A stretch of DNA of 64,000 nt from Neobacillus bataviensis LMG 21833 (GTDB lineage: Bacteria > Bacillota > Bacilli > Bacillales > Cytobacillaceae), in assembly GCF_000307875.1 (NCBI RefSeq), contig NZ_AJLS01000035.1, forward strand, positions 162,305 through 226,304, read 5' to 3'. The notes beneath the pieces were generated by a model that saw nothing but the letters and a program-made list of their open reading frames with translations, was not told where the DNA came from and did not search any database. Every line of letters starts with the position of its first letter. Positions within the stretch are counted from its first letter, which is position 1. Both the position numbers and the translations under genes were made by a program. Below, in pieces: positions 52,091 through 61,366 of this stretch.

Positions 52091-52915
52091 TTGCAAAAAG
52101 AAGCACTTTCCAAAAGTTTTATTTATCTATTATTGATCATTGGAAGTATATTAATGCTCTTGCCTTTTGTTTGGATGATCAGTACATCATTAAAACAACC
52201 AAACGAAGTGATGATTATGCCTCCAAAGTGGATTCCTTCGGACATTCAATGGAGCAATTATATAGAAGCATGGTTCTCAGCTCCCTTTGCAATTTATACG
52301 GTCAATAGTGTGATTGTCTTAATCGCAAGTACTATAGGTGAGTTGATTACAACTATTCTGGCAGCTTATGCTTTTTCCCGAATTCATTTTTATGGACGTG
52401 AAATAATCTTCTCCGTCCTGCTTGGAACGATGATGGTTCCGGGAGAAGTGTTATTGATTCCTAATTTTGTTACTTTATCAAATTTAGGATGGATTGATCA
52501 ATATCAGGCGTTAATTGTTCCTTGGCTTGCTAGTATTTTTTCAATCTTTTTATTGCGTCAATTTTTCTTTTCGATCCCAAAGGAGCTTTCATTCGCAGCC
52601 AAAATTGATGGGTGCAGCGACTTTCGGTTCCTATGGTCTGTCATGGTTCCACTTGCAAAGCCAGCATTAATTACCATTGCCATCTTAAAGGCGATTGGAA
52701 GCTGGAACGCCTTCTTGTGGCCCTTAATCGTTACAAGTTCTGAAAATATGAGGACGCTGCCGGTAGGACTAATCTCCTTTAGTACAGATACAGGTACGAA
52801 ATACGAATTATTAATGGCAGCTTCATCTATGATTATCCTGCCTATGATTATTTTATTTATCGTTTTGCAAAAATATATCATCGAAGGGGTAGCTAGAGCA
52901 GGGATTAAGGGGTGA
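52091..52915 (+). CDS. CUT1 ABC transporter permease (UgpE/MalG type)
   Basis: 274-residue permease with six hydrophobic segments and the EAA loop AAKIDGCSDFRFLWSVMVPL. TTG 52091 follows GAAGGAGGGAG. It forms the membrane heterodimer with the preceding permease. Confidence 0.88.
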   Translation: MQKEALSKSFIYLLLIIGSILMLLPFVWMISTSLKQPNEVMIMPPKWIPSDIQWSNYIEAWFSAPFAIYTVNSVIVLIASTIGELITTILAAYAFSRIHFYGREIIFSVLLGTMMVPGEVLLIPNFVTLSNLGWIDQYQALIVPWLASIFSIFLLRQFFFSIPKELSFAAKIDGCSDFRFLWSVMVPLAKPALITIAILKAIGSWNAFLWPLIVTSSENMRTLPVGLISFSTDTGTKYELLMAASSMIILPMIILFIVLQKYIIEGVARAGIKG

Positions 52916-53011
52916 TTTAAAGAGAAATAAAGGGGGTGATATGTGTTCACTGATCCTGCTTGAAATAATTTATTATTTTCATAATTATTTAAAATTTGGA
53001 GGAAAGATACC

Positions 53012-54328
53012 GTGAAAAAAATCGTCAATCTATTTTTAGTTTGTTTGTTAGCGATTGGTCTTGCTGCTTGTTCAACAGCTAGCAAATCAACAGATTCCAA
53101 AAAGCAAAATACGGCAGAGATTCCAACGAAAATTGATAAGCCTGTAACCATTGAATTCTGGCATGCCATGACTGGCGGATTAGAGAAGACGTTACAGACT
53201 ATGACACAAGAATTTAATGATTCACAATCAAATATCACTGTTAAACTTGTCAATCAAGGGACTTATGATGATTTAAACAAAAAGTTAATGGCCGCAGCTA
53301 AATCTCATACTTCACCTGTAATGGCACAAGCTTACGAAGATTGGATGCAGGATTATATTAATAATGATTTAATTACTGATTTAACACCATATATTCAAAA
53401 TAAGACGGTGGGTTGGACAGATGCCGAACTCAATGACATTGTCAAAGTATTCCGTGAAGAAAATACTTGGAATAATAAATTCTATGGTGTTCCATTTAAC
53501 AAGAGTACAGAAATCCTTTACTATAATACAGATATGTTCAAAGACAATAATCTAAAGGCTCCAACCACATGGAAAGAGCTTGAAAAAGCAGCTCAAACAC
53601 TAACAAAGGGAAATGTAGTGGGTATGGGCTTTGAAAATGCTATTGGTCTTAATTTCCCGACATGGGTTCAGCAAGCGGGCGGACAGTTTGTCGATAGTGA
53701 CAAAGAAAAGGTCACTTTCGATTCAGCAGAAGGGAAGAAAGCTCTAACTTTCTTAAATGATATGGTTAATAATAAAAAGATTGCTAGATTAGCTGGCGAA
53801 GATAACTATATGTCTGATCCATTCACTCGCGGAGATGTGGGAATGTATATCGGATCTTCAGCAGGAATTTCTTTTGTGGGCGCATCAGCACAAGGGAAAA
53901 TTAATTGGGCAACTGCCCCGCTGCCAGCTGATAAGCAAGCATCTACACAATTTCAGGGTACAAATTTAGTGACTTTCGATTCTGCGGAAGATCAACAAAA
54001 GCTTGCAGCATGGGAATTTATGAAATTCCTTTCCAGCAAGGAACAAACCATCTTTTGGGCTAAAAACACTGGATATGTCCCTGTACGAGAATCGGCTCTA
54101 AATGACCCCGAATGGAAAAAACATATAGAAGAAAATCCAAATTATGCTGCAGCAGAAGAACAGTTTGATGCTGGGTACTACTTCCCACATCTTAACGGTG
54201 CTTTCGCCATGAAATCAGCGTATTCTACAGAAATTCAAGCAGTATTGGTTGGGAAAAAATCAGTTGATCAAGGGATCAAAGATGCTGCCAAGAATTCTCA
54301 AGATGCTTTAGATAAGGCTAGTAAATAA
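53012..54328 (+). CDS. Extracellular solute-binding lipoprotein (UgpB type)
   Basis: 438-residue lipoprotein. Signal peptide with lipobox LAAC (LLAIGLAACSTA), then a Ser/Thr/Lys-rich linker and a type-I solute-binding fold: VTIEFWHAMTGGLEKTL, GVPFNKSTEILYYNTD, FQGTNLVTF, and SAYSTEIQAVLVGK. The WHAM start and the NKS...YYN block are typical of glycerol-3-phosphate/glycerophosphodiester-type UgpB proteins. GTG 53012 follows TTGGAGGA. Ligand inferred, not proven. Confidence 0.88.
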   Translation: MKKIVNLFLVCLLAIGLAACSTASKSTDSKKQNTAEIPTKIDKPVTIEFWHAMTGGLEKTLQTMTQEFNDSQSNITVKLVNQGTYDDLNKKLMAAAKSHTSPVMAQAYEDWMQDYINNDLITDLTPYIQNKTVGWTDAELNDIVKVFREENTWNNKFYGVPFNKSTEILYYNTDMFKDNNLKAPTTWKELEKAAQTLTKGNVVGMGFENAIGLNFPTWVQQAGGQFVDSDKEKVTFDSAEGKKALTFLNDMVNNKKIARLAGEDNYMSDPFTRGDVGMYIGSSAGISFVGASAQGKINWATAPLPADKQASTQFQGTNLVTFDSAEDQQKLAAWEFMKFLSSKEQTIFWAKNTGYVPVRESALNDPEWKKHIEENPNYAAAEEQFDAGYYFPHLNGAFAMKSAYSTEIQAVLVGKKSVDQGIKDAAKNSQDALDKASK

Positions 54329-54422
54329 AAATGAGAAGAATTGGGGGCCAGTAAATGGTTCCCTTCTTCATTCACTTAGGTATCATTCAAAAAGATTATA
54401 TTTTAAAGAGGTGACGGAAAAG

Positions 54423-55844
54423 ATGGCAAAAGAGGTAAATCATACGAATATTCGATTTTGGGGCGGCCTAAGAACGATAGGCGGCACGGTTGTATCGGTG
54501 GAATACAAAGATTCACGAGTTATTTTTGATTTTGGTCTGACGTATAATCCTGCATCGAATATTTTTGATGGACAGATTAAAAGGCGAGTTCATGGAATGG
54601 TGCGAGACAATCTCAAATTAAATTTAATTCCAGCTATTGATGGCGTATATTCAGCGGAAAATCTCGGAACTTATCAGCATGACCTGATCCCTGCTGAAGA
54701 AAATGGTCAAGAAACGGCAGTCATAATTTCTCATTTACATCTTGATCATATAGGTGCAATGGGATCAATTGCTCCGTCCATTCCTGTATACTTAACAAAA
54801 GAGAGCTATGAACTCTATCATGCATTAGAAGTAATTGGAGAAGGAGTTCCGGGTAAACGCAACTACCAATCCTGTGACTATGGGGTGTCTTTCTCAATAG
54901 GAGAAATCACCATTACACCTATTCAAGTTGATCATGATATTCTTGGGGCGTGTGGTTTTCATATTCAAACTCCAAATGGAGCTATACTTTATACGGGAGA
55001 CCTTAGGCTGCATGGGAAATACCCAGAACGAATCGAGCATTTTATTAATGAAGTAAACAGGCTTGGTATAGATGCTCTTATTATCGAAGGAACCACATTG
55101 AGCAATGTAGAAGAAATGCGCGAAGCTATTATAGGTAATCCTATCGTACCAGAGGGAATGACAACAGAAATAACTATTCCTGAAAAAATGAGTAACAAGT
55201 TAAATGAAACAAAGGGTTTAGGAATATTTAACGTTTATCATCGGAACATTGATAGGTTAATAGGAATCATAAAAGCATCACAAGGCTCTTCAAGGAAAGC
55301 TGTTTTTGAACATGAGACTGCTTACTTATTAGACAAGTTAACAGATGAACATGATTTTCTTGTTTATAAATCTGTTGAAACTATTTTTGAAGAACAAACA
55401 GGTACACTACCAGATTGGAAATCTGAATTGTTAAAACGATATGAATCGATCAGTGCCGAAAAGATTAATATCAATCCTGGAGAATACTTTCTGCAAAATA
55501 CGTATGAAAATGTTCTCGAGTTATTTGATTTAGATGTTTGTGAGGGGATATACATCCATTCAAACGGAGTACCGTTGGGATCCTTTGATCCTGCATTTGA
55601 AAATCTAAAAAAAATCTTGAATAAATTGGATGTTGACTATGATTATATTGGTGCGGGTGGCCATGCCATACCATCTCATTTAAAATATATCGTAGATCGC
55701 ATTGATCCAAAATTCCTACTACCCTTACACAGCTTTAATCCGGAAAGATTAAAACCTAAATCCGGTATTCAATTGCTGGCAGACTATGGTGTTGATTATA
55801 CATTAAAAGATCATCAAATTTTAGCAAATGAAGGAAAGGAATGA
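54423..55844 (+). CDS. MBL-fold hydrolase, beta-CASP/RNase J-like
   Basis: 473-residue metallo-beta-lactamase protein with SHLHLDHIGAMG (HxHxDH), TGDLRLHG and IIEGTTLS. A helical insertion sits where the beta-CASP domain lies, and the C-terminal PLHSFNPERLK corresponds to the last metal histidine of RNase J. It is shorter than RNase J and lacks its C-terminal domain. ATG 54423 follows AAAGAGGTGA. It sits between the ugp-type transporter and a 5'-nucleotidase, so a phosphodiester or nucleic-acid substrate is plausible. Confidence 0.8.
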   Translation: MAKEVNHTNIRFWGGLRTIGGTVVSVEYKDSRVIFDFGLTYNPASNIFDGQIKRRVHGMVRDNLKLNLIPAIDGVYSAENLGTYQHDLIPAEENGQETAVIISHLHLDHIGAMGSIAPSIPVYLTKESYELYHALEVIGEGVPGKRNYQSCDYGVSFSIGEITITPIQVDHDILGACGFHIQTPNGAILYTGDLRLHGKYPERIEHFINEVNRLGIDALIIEGTTLSNVEEMREAIIGNPIVPEGMTTEITIPEKMSNKLNETKGLGIFNVYHRNIDRLIGIIKASQGSSRKAVFEHETAYLLDKLTDEHDFLVYKSVETIFEEQTGTLPDWKSELLKRYESISAEKININPGEYFLQNTYENVLELFDLDVCEGIYIHSNGVPLGSFDPAFENLKKILNKLDVDYDYIGAGGHAIPSHLKYIVDRIDPKFLLPLHSFNPERLKPKSGIQLLADYGVDYTLKDHQILANEGKE

Positions 55845-55848
55845 ACTG

Positions 55849-57420
55849 ATGGAAAGAATGGAACTTGTCATCCTAGAAACAAGTGATGTTCACGGCAACA
55901 TTTTTCCTCTGAATTATGGAAATAATCAATCATCTGATGTTGGTCTTGGTAAAATCGCTTCTTTAATCAAAAAGGAGAGAACGAAAAATCCATATGTTCT
56001 ATTGGTTGACAATGGAGATCTTATTCAAGGGACACCATTGACCTATCATTATGCCCGAGTTAACAGCCATCGCCCGAATCCGATGATTGTTGCTGCGAAT
56101 GAAATGAAATATGATGCAGCTGTTTTTGGTAATCATGAATTCAACTATGGGAAGGACATCTTAGATTCCGCTGTAAATGATTCAAATTTTCCTTGGCTTT
56201 CAGCAAATATTGTTAGTGTAGAGACAGACAAACCCTACTTCGGAAAACCTTATCTGGTAAAAAAGGCAGGAGACCTAAAGGTAGGGATTCTTGGGTTAAC
56301 AACTCATTATATACCAAACTGGGAACAGCCTCAGCATATAGAAGGTATGAGGTTTGAGGATGCTGTTTTAGCAGCTAAAAAGTGGGTAAAGATACTAAAA
56401 GATGATGAAAAGGTAGATATTGTCGTGGTTTCCTACCATGGCGGATTTGAACGAGATTTAGTAACAGGAGAGCCAACTGAAAAATTGACAGGGGAAAATC
56501 AAGGATACCAAATTTGTATGGAAATAGAAGGTATTGATGTGCTTTTAACAGGTCACCAGCATCGACAAATTGCCGGAAATTTAATAAATGGTGTAATCGT
56601 CGTACAGCCAGGAAAAGATGGGATTGCGTTAGGGAAAGTAACTATACTGCTAGAAAAGGATGCAGCTGGCTGGAAATGTATGCAAAAATCCTCTGAATTG
56701 CTATCCGTTCCTTCTGACGAGGAGGATTTCAGCTTACTAGAAGTAGTGAAGAGGTACGAAGACGATACACAAGACTGGTTAGATCAACCAATTGGGAAAA
56801 TCGAAGGAGCTATGATTTTTCGAGATCCAATGGAAGTTAGAATAAAGGATAATTCCTTAATTGAATTTATCAACCGTGTCCAAATGGAGGTTTCAGGAGT
56901 TGATATCTCTTGTACTGCTTTATTTGATAGTGTAGCACTTGGGTTTCCAGAGGATGTAACAATGAGAGCGGTTGTTTCAAACTATATCTATCCAAATACA
57001 TTAAAGGTTATCCGCATTACAGGACAAGATATGAAGGATGCATTAGAGCAGTCCGCCTCTTATTTTGAACAATATGATGGTATAGAAATCAAAGTGAATC
57101 CGGCATTTATTTACCCGAAACCACAGCATTACAATTATGATATGTGGGAAGGGATAGATTATTTAATTGATATTTCGAAGCCAATCGGCGAACGAATTGT
57201 AAAGCTGGAGTACAAAGGTGAACCAGTAGAACTTGGAAAAGAATATGATGTTGTCATGAACAACTATCGTTCTAGTGGTGGCGGTAATTATATTATGTAT
57301 AAAAACAAACCCGTTATGAAAGAGATCCCAACAGACATATCAGAAATTATCGCAAACTATATTCTAAAAAATAAAATTGTGAAAGCAACGGTTAATCACA
57401 ATTGGAAGGTCATTTATTAA
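55849..57420 (+). CDS. Bifunctional metallophosphatase/5'-nucleotidase (YunD-like)
   Basis: 523-residue calcineurin-like phosphoesterase: LETSDVHGNIFP, DNGDLIQGTPLTYHY, VFGNHEFNYG, VSYHGGFERD, TGHQHRQ (all metal motifs), followed by the 5'-nucleotidase C-terminal domain (about 310-500) with NNYRSSGGGNY substrate residues. There is no signal peptide, so it is cytoplasmic. ATG 55849 lies 4 bp after the MBL stop, with AAAGGA overlapping the upstream gene. It probably dephosphorylates a nucleotide or other phosphomonoester delivered by the pathway. Confidence 0.9.
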   Translation: MERMELVILETSDVHGNIFPLNYGNNQSSDVGLGKIASLIKKERTKNPYVLLVDNGDLIQGTPLTYHYARVNSHRPNPMIVAANEMKYDAAVFGNHEFNYGKDILDSAVNDSNFPWLSANIVSVETDKPYFGKPYLVKKAGDLKVGILGLTTHYIPNWEQPQHIEGMRFEDAVLAAKKWVKILKDDEKVDIVVVSYHGGFERDLVTGEPTEKLTGENQGYQICMEIEGIDVLLTGHQHRQIAGNLINGVIVVQPGKDGIALGKVTILLEKDAAGWKCMQKSSELLSVPSDEEDFSLLEVVKRYEDDTQDWLDQPIGKIEGAMIFRDPMEVRIKDNSLIEFINRVQMEVSGVDISCTALFDSVALGFPEDVTMRAVVSNYIYPNTLKVIRITGQDMKDALEQSASYFEQYDGIEIKVNPAFIYPKPQHYNYDMWEGIDYLIDISKPIGERIVKLEYKGEPVELGKEYDVVMNNYRSSGGGNYIMYKNKPVMKEIPTDISEIIANYILKNKIVKATVNHNWKVIY

Positions 57421-57438
57421 AAAAACGGGTAGACAGCT

Positions 57439-57470
57439 AAAATCCTTTTCCAAATGGAAAAGGATTTTTA
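57439..57470 (+). terminator. Terminator after the 5'-nucleotidase gene
   Basis: Perfect stem AAATCCTTTTCC / GGAAAAGGATTT with a 4-base loop and T-run. Confidence 0.85.
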
Positions 57471-57582
57471 GTCATATACCGAAGATAAAAAAGGATTTAA
57501 CTATTTTTTAATTCATACTTTACAGATGGGAATTGTATGTTTATAGTAAAGTTACTACACTAAACCACGAGGAGTGTTTCTT

Positions 57583-57765
57583 ATGAGAAACAACGTTGAA
57601 AAAAAGAGACAAAAACTTATTAATAAACTAATTTTCTTTAGTGTATATAACAAAGATGACAAACAGCTTTACGAATTATCACTTTCAAAATTAGAATATG
57701 AATATAAAAGATTTAAATTACAAAATCATCCACATGGTGAGTTTGGTTCTATTCAATGGATATAA
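57583..57765 (+). CDS. FbpA-like Fur-regulated small basic protein
   Basis: 60-residue basic protein: RNNVEKKRQKLINKLI, then KQLYELSLSKLEYEYK and FGSIQWI. This layout (basic helix, QLYELSL helix) matches the Bacillus Fur-regulated FbpA/FbpB small-protein domain, thought to assist the FsrA sRNA in iron-sparing. ATG 57583 follows GAGGAGTG. I do not see a convincing Fur box upstream, so regulation is inferred from family only. Ends in a strong terminator. Confidence 0.72.
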   Translation: MRNNVEKKRQKLINKLIFFSVYNKDDKQLYELSLSKLEYEYKRFKLQNHPHGEFGSIQWI

Positions 57766-57788
57766 AGCCAATTCTCCTAATGATCAAA

Positions 57789-57835
57789 ATGCAGCGTAAA
57801 TCCCTAGCCATGGGGGATAAACGCTGTATTTTTTT
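57789..57835 (+). terminator. Terminator of the FbpA-like gene
   Basis: Two stacked helices, ATGCAGCGT / ACGCTGTAT and ATCCC / GGGAT, separated by AA on both sides, then T7. Confidence 0.85.
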
Positions 57836-57924
57836 GAAGCATTTCAAAAATGGTGGTTTTGTACAAGAACAATGGACTAGGATACCTGTGAAATTATAAT
57901 AATATATGAATTCTGAAAATTCAA

Positions 57925-57953
57925 TTGACAACTTGATTTTGAAAGATTAGTAT
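57925..57953 (+). promoter_or_regulatory. Sigma-A promoter of the glycine-riboswitch/permease transcript
   Basis: TTGACA (57925-57930), 17-bp spacer, TAGTAT (57948-57953). Transcription would start near 57960, just before the riboswitch aptamer. Confidence 0.7.
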
Positions 57954-57981
57954 AAATTTATATTCATACTAGCGGATGAAT

Positions 57982-58174
57982 ATTGTGGGAGAGTCTAAAC
58001 GCATTGTTTAGCACCGAAGGAGCAAGTCCCAAAAATTGGGGTCAATCTCTCAGGTAAAAGGGACCACAATAGGACGCGTCTCTGGAGAGCGCCATGTGCC
58101 ACCAAAGGAGTTATACTCTCAGGTAAAAGGACAGTGAAAAATAGGGGAACGCCTATTTTTCACTGTCCTTTTTT
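57982..58174 (+). promoter_or_regulatory. Tandem glycine riboswitch upstream of the amino-acid permease
   Basis: Two gcvT-type aptamers. Aptamer 1 (57982-58070) is closed by ATTGTGG / CCACAAT and contains GGGAGAG, GCACCGAAGGAGCAAG and CTCTCAGGTAAAAGG. Aptamer 2 (58071-58133) has GGACGC, CTCTGGAGAGC, GCCACCAAAGGAG and ACTCTCAGGTAAAAGGAC. The 3' end of aptamer 2 is shared with the 5' arm of an 18-bp terminator (58128-58174, AGGACAGTGAAAAATAGG), the classic ON-switch layout: glycine binding blocks the terminator. Confidence 0.95.
58128..58174 (+). terminator. Expression-platform terminator of glycine riboswitch 1
   Basis: 18-bp perfect stem with a 6-base loop and T6. Its first bases (AGGAC) overlap the end of aptamer 2. 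Confidence 0.92.
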
Positions 58175-58442
58175 GTAGAGAAAAATAGGAAAAAGCAAAA
58201 AAAGGAGGAGTTAAACACAAAAATTAATAATGGGGGCGTCCAATTCTTTTCGAATTCCAATTAGGTTTATCCATTAAATATTTACTTTTTAAAAAAAATG
58301 TAAGCGCTTATTTCTGCCGAATTGACTAATATTATATTAAACTTTTATAGGGAAATTACTTTTCAATTATTTGATTTTACTTTATTATTAAAACTATCAA
58401 AAAATTGCAAACATCCTTGAAAAGTAGGGAGAGGGAATTCAT
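58175..58442 (+). other. Leader between riboswitch 1 and the permease gene, with cre-like site
   Basis: AT-rich untranslated leader of about 270 bases. At 58299-58312 TGTAAGCGCTTATT resembles a CcpA cre site (two mismatches at the 3' end) and contains the symmetric TAAGCGCTTA. No ORF or further structure stands out. The ribosome site GGGAGAGGG lies just before ATG 58443. Confidence 0.4.
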
Positions 58443-59831
58443 ATGCAGGAACAAACATTGTCGCGAGGTTTAAAAAACAGGCACGTTCAACTTATTGCTA
58501 TTGGCGGGGCTATCGGAACAGGATTATTTCTTGGAGCAGGTAAATCTATTCATTTAGCAGGTCCATCGATTTTATTTGCTTACTTGATTACAGGGATAAT
58601 TTGCTTTTTAATCATGCGCGCACTTGGCGAATTGCTTTTATCCAATTTGAAATATCATTCTTTTGTTGATTTTGTTAGAGACTATTTAGGTAATATGGCG
58701 GCATTTATTACTGGCTGGACCTACTGGTTTTGCTGGATTTCAATTGCAATGGCCGATTTAACAGCCGTTGGTCTCTATACTCAATTTTGGTTTCCAAGTG
58801 TACCACAGTGGATGCCAGGATTAATTGCACTAGTCGTTTTGCTCATCATGAACCTTGCAACCGTAAAACTTTTTGGCGAAATGGAATTCTGGTTCGCATT
58901 AATTAAAGTCATTGCGATTCTAGCATTAATTGTAATCGGGATTTTCATGATTATTAAAGGCATTTCCACAAATTCCGGGGCATCCAGTTTCGGGAATCTA
59001 TGGAGCCACGGCGGCATGTTTCCAAATGGCATAAATGGTTTTATCCTCTCATTCCAGATGGTAGTGTTTGCGTTTGTTGGCATTGAACTTGTAGGACTTA
59101 CAGCAGGTGAAACAGAAAACCCAGAAAAAGTAATTCCAAAAGCCATCAATAATATCCCTATTCGGGTTTTAATTTTCTACATTGGCGCCCTTATTGTCAT
59201 CATGAGTATTTATCCGTGGAACGCCATCAATCCAGCGAAAAGCCCATTTGTTCAAGTCTTCGTGGCGGTTGGGATCGCTGCAGCTGCTGGTATCGTCAAT
59301 TTTGTCGTTCTAACCTCTGCAGCTTCGGCATGTAATAGCGCCATTTTCAGTACAAGCCGGATGGTATTCTCGCTTGCCAAAGATAAAAATGCACCTGTAC
59401 CATTTGCAAAACTTACTTCACGTCAAGTACCTACTAATGCATTGTTCTTTTCCACTGTCGTCATTCTAATTGCCGTTATTTTGAACTATGTTATGCCAGA
59501 AGGAGTATTTACGCTGATTACAAGTATTTCCACAGTATGTTTCATCTTTATTTGGGGAATTACGGTCATCAGCCATTTGAAATACCGGAAAACCAGACCA
59601 GATCTAGCGAAAGTGAACAAATTTAAATTGCCGCTTTATCCATTTTCCAATTACTTAATCCTTGCTTTCTTAGCGTTCGTGCTTGTTGTACTTGCACTTG
59701 CGGAAGACACTCGTGTTGCCTTGTTCGTAACACCTGTTTGGTTTATCATGCTGATTGGGATTTATAAGCTGTTGATAAAGAAGGAGAATTATGCGGAGCA
59801 GGAGAATCAACAAAAAGTAGTAGGAGATTGA
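58443..59831 (+). CDS. APC-family amino-acid permease (CycA-like, glycine/alanine/serine)
   Basis: 462-residue transporter with 12 hydrophobic segments. The N-terminal IGGAIGTGLFLGAGKSI and EYxxG-like ELLLSNLKYHSFVDF region place it in the AAT branch of the APC superfamily, and its overall shape is close to D-serine/D-alanine/glycine permease CycA. The glycine riboswitch directly upstream is consistent with glycine as substrate. Likely induced when glycine is plentiful, possibly for glycine use as a carbon/nitrogen source. Confidence 0.88.
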   Translation: MQEQTLSRGLKNRHVQLIAIGGAIGTGLFLGAGKSIHLAGPSILFAYLITGIICFLIMRALGELLLSNLKYHSFVDFVRDYLGNMAAFITGWTYWFCWISIAMADLTAVGLYTQFWFPSVPQWMPGLIALVVLLIMNLATVKLFGEMEFWFALIKVIAILALIVIGIFMIIKGISTNSGASSFGNLWSHGGMFPNGINGFILSFQMVVFAFVGIELVGLTAGETENPEKVIPKAINNIPIRVLIFYIGALIVIMSIYPWNAINPAKSPFVQVFVAVGIAAAAGIVNFVVLTSAASACNSAIFSTSRMVFSLAKDKNAPVPFAKLTSRQVPTNALFFSTVVILIAVILNYVMPEGVFTLITSISTVCFIFIWGITVISHLKYRKTRPDLAKVNKFKLPLYPFSNYLILAFLAFVLVVLALAEDTRVALFVTPVWFIMLIGIYKLLIKKENYAEQENQQKVVGD

Positions 59832-59905
59832 TTAGCAACTCAGGAAATAGAATCTTAATTCATGTTTCTGCTTGAAAATAATAAAAATGAATAAGCGGTA
59901 GATAG

Positions 59906-60131
59906 TTGTGGGAGAGTGCAAGTTTACACGCCACCGAAGGAGCAAGTTCCAAAAAGACCCTTGGAACAAATCTCTCAGGTAGATGGAACCACAATTGGAC
60001 GCAACTCTGGAGAGCGCGTATACAGTTATATGCCACCAAAGGGGAAGGTTCTTAATCGAACTTAAACTCTCAGGTAAAAGGACAGAGAAGGGTAGAAGAA
60101 AGCCTTGTGCTACCCTTTTTTGTCCTTTTTT
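59906..60131 (+). promoter_or_regulatory. Tandem glycine riboswitch upstream of purU
   Basis: Aptamer 1 (59906-59994) is closed by TTGTGG / CCACAA with GGGAGAG, GCCACCGAAGGAGCAAG and CTCTCAGGTAGATGG. Aptamer 2 (59995-60083) has GGACGC, CTCTGGAGAGC, GCCACCAAAGG and CTCTCAGGTAAAAGGAC. The terminator (60076-60131) starts inside the end of aptamer 2, so glycine should again prevent termination. This is the second tandem glycine riboswitch within 2 kb. Confidence 0.94.
60076..60131 (+). terminator. Expression-platform terminator of glycine riboswitch 2
   Basis: Nested stem: outer AAAAGGACA / TGTCCTTTT and inner AAGGGTAG / CTACCCTT, a 14-base loop and T-run. Confidence 0.88.
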
Positions 60132-60266
60132 GCGTGCAAACAAGTATGGCCAAACAAGTTATTTTATTCCTATTAATCCAAGTTTTCCGATATATATTAG
60201 AGATTTTAAGAGGAAATTCATGCGTAATACAACATAAATTATAACCCTAAGGATGGTGGAAGAGCA

Positions 60267-61136
60267 ATGAACACAAAGGTAAAGCTGAACCGTGCAAAAT
60301 TATTAATTTCTTGTCCAGAAAAGCCAGGGATTATCTGGACTGTAACGAATTTTTTATTAGAACACAAAGCAAATATTGTACATTTTGATCAACATACTAC
60401 TAATCCACAAGCAGGTATATTTTTTATGCGGATCGAGTTTGACTTGGAAGAATTTGATTCTACATTTGAAAAACTTGAAAAAGATCTTCATGTTATGGCG
60501 CGGGAGTATGCTTTGGATTGGCAGTTGAGCAGTAATGAAAGAAGAAAGCGAATGGCCATCTTTGTTTCCAAAGCTGATCACTGTCTCACCGAGCTTATTT
60601 GGCGGTGGAAATCGAATGAAATTCCTGTGGAAATCCCTATGGTGATAAGTAATCATGCTGATTTAAAAGAATTAGTTGAAGGCTATGGCATCCCTTTTTA
60701 TCATATTCCGCTGTCTCAAGAAACGAAAGAAGATGCCGAACAAAAAGTATTAGAACTATTAAAAGGGAAAGTAGATTTTATTGTTCTGGCCAGGTATATG
60801 CAAATTCTTTCTCCTAATTTCATTTCCCATTATCCGAAACAAATCATTAACATACATCACTCTTTCTTACCAGCTTTTGTTGGGGCAAATCCTTATGTAA
60901 GGGCGTTTAACCGCGGGGTGAAATTAATAGGAGCAACTGCCCATTATGTAACAAATGATCTTGATGAAGGACCAATTATTGAACAAGATGTGCAGCGTAT
61001 TAATCATCGCTATACAGTAGCGGATTTGAAGACTGCGGGACGTCATGTGGAAAAAAGAGTTCTCGCCGAAGCCGTTTCCTGGCATGTTGAAGACAAAGTA
61101 CTTGTTCATGGTAATAAAACGATTGTATTTGCATGA
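60267..61136 (+). CDS. purU: Formyltetrahydrofolate deformylase PurU
   Basis: 289-residue PurU. N-terminal ACT domain (about 10-90) with ISCPEKPGIIWTVTNFLLEH. The C-terminal formyl-transferase fold has SKADHCLTELIWRW, INIHHSFLPAFVGANPY (catalytic Asn and His) and GATAHYVTNDLDEGPIIEQD (catalytic Asp). It hydrolyses 10-formyl-THF to formate and THF. Glycine-responsive control through the upstream riboswitch fits a role in freeing THF when the glycine cleavage system loads it with one-carbon units. ATG 60267 follows AGGATGGTGG. Confidence 0.95.
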   Translation: MNTKVKLNRAKLLISCPEKPGIIWTVTNFLLEHKANIVHFDQHTTNPQAGIFFMRIEFDLEEFDSTFEKLEKDLHVMAREYALDWQLSSNERRKRMAIFVSKADHCLTELIWRWKSNEIPVEIPMVISNHADLKELVEGYGIPFYHIPLSQETKEDAEQKVLELLKGKVDFIVLARYMQILSPNFISHYPKQIINIHHSFLPAFVGANPYVRAFNRGVKLIGATAHYVTNDLDEGPIIEQDVQRINHRYTVADLKTAGRHVEKRVLAEAVSWHVEDKVLVHGNKTIVFA

Positions 61137-61188
61137 GTTGAATTCATAAGGTGGTTGCCCTGTAAACGAAGTTCCTAGGAGTGCAATG

Positions 61189-61225
61189 CCCCGTCTCTTT
61201 ATTTTAATAGAGATGGGGCTTTTTA
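61189..61225 (+). terminator. Terminator after purU
   Basis: Stem GCCCCGTCTCT / AGAGATGGGGC (one G-T pair) with a 9-base loop and T5. Confidence 0.85.
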
Positions 61226-61366
61226 TATGGATGAACTAAACGCGAAATTAAATTTCAGAAAAATGAAATTAGTAGGTTGTTTTTTAAAATAAAGTATAAT
61301 AAAATAACCTACAATACCAACTAAACCACTATGAATATATTAGTTTGAAATAAAGGAGGCTGAGAT

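Noticed and set aside
52558..53253. 231-codon minus-strand ORF across the permease/binding-protein junction
   Set aside because: Antisense to two well-supported genes, no ribosome site or recognisable domain.
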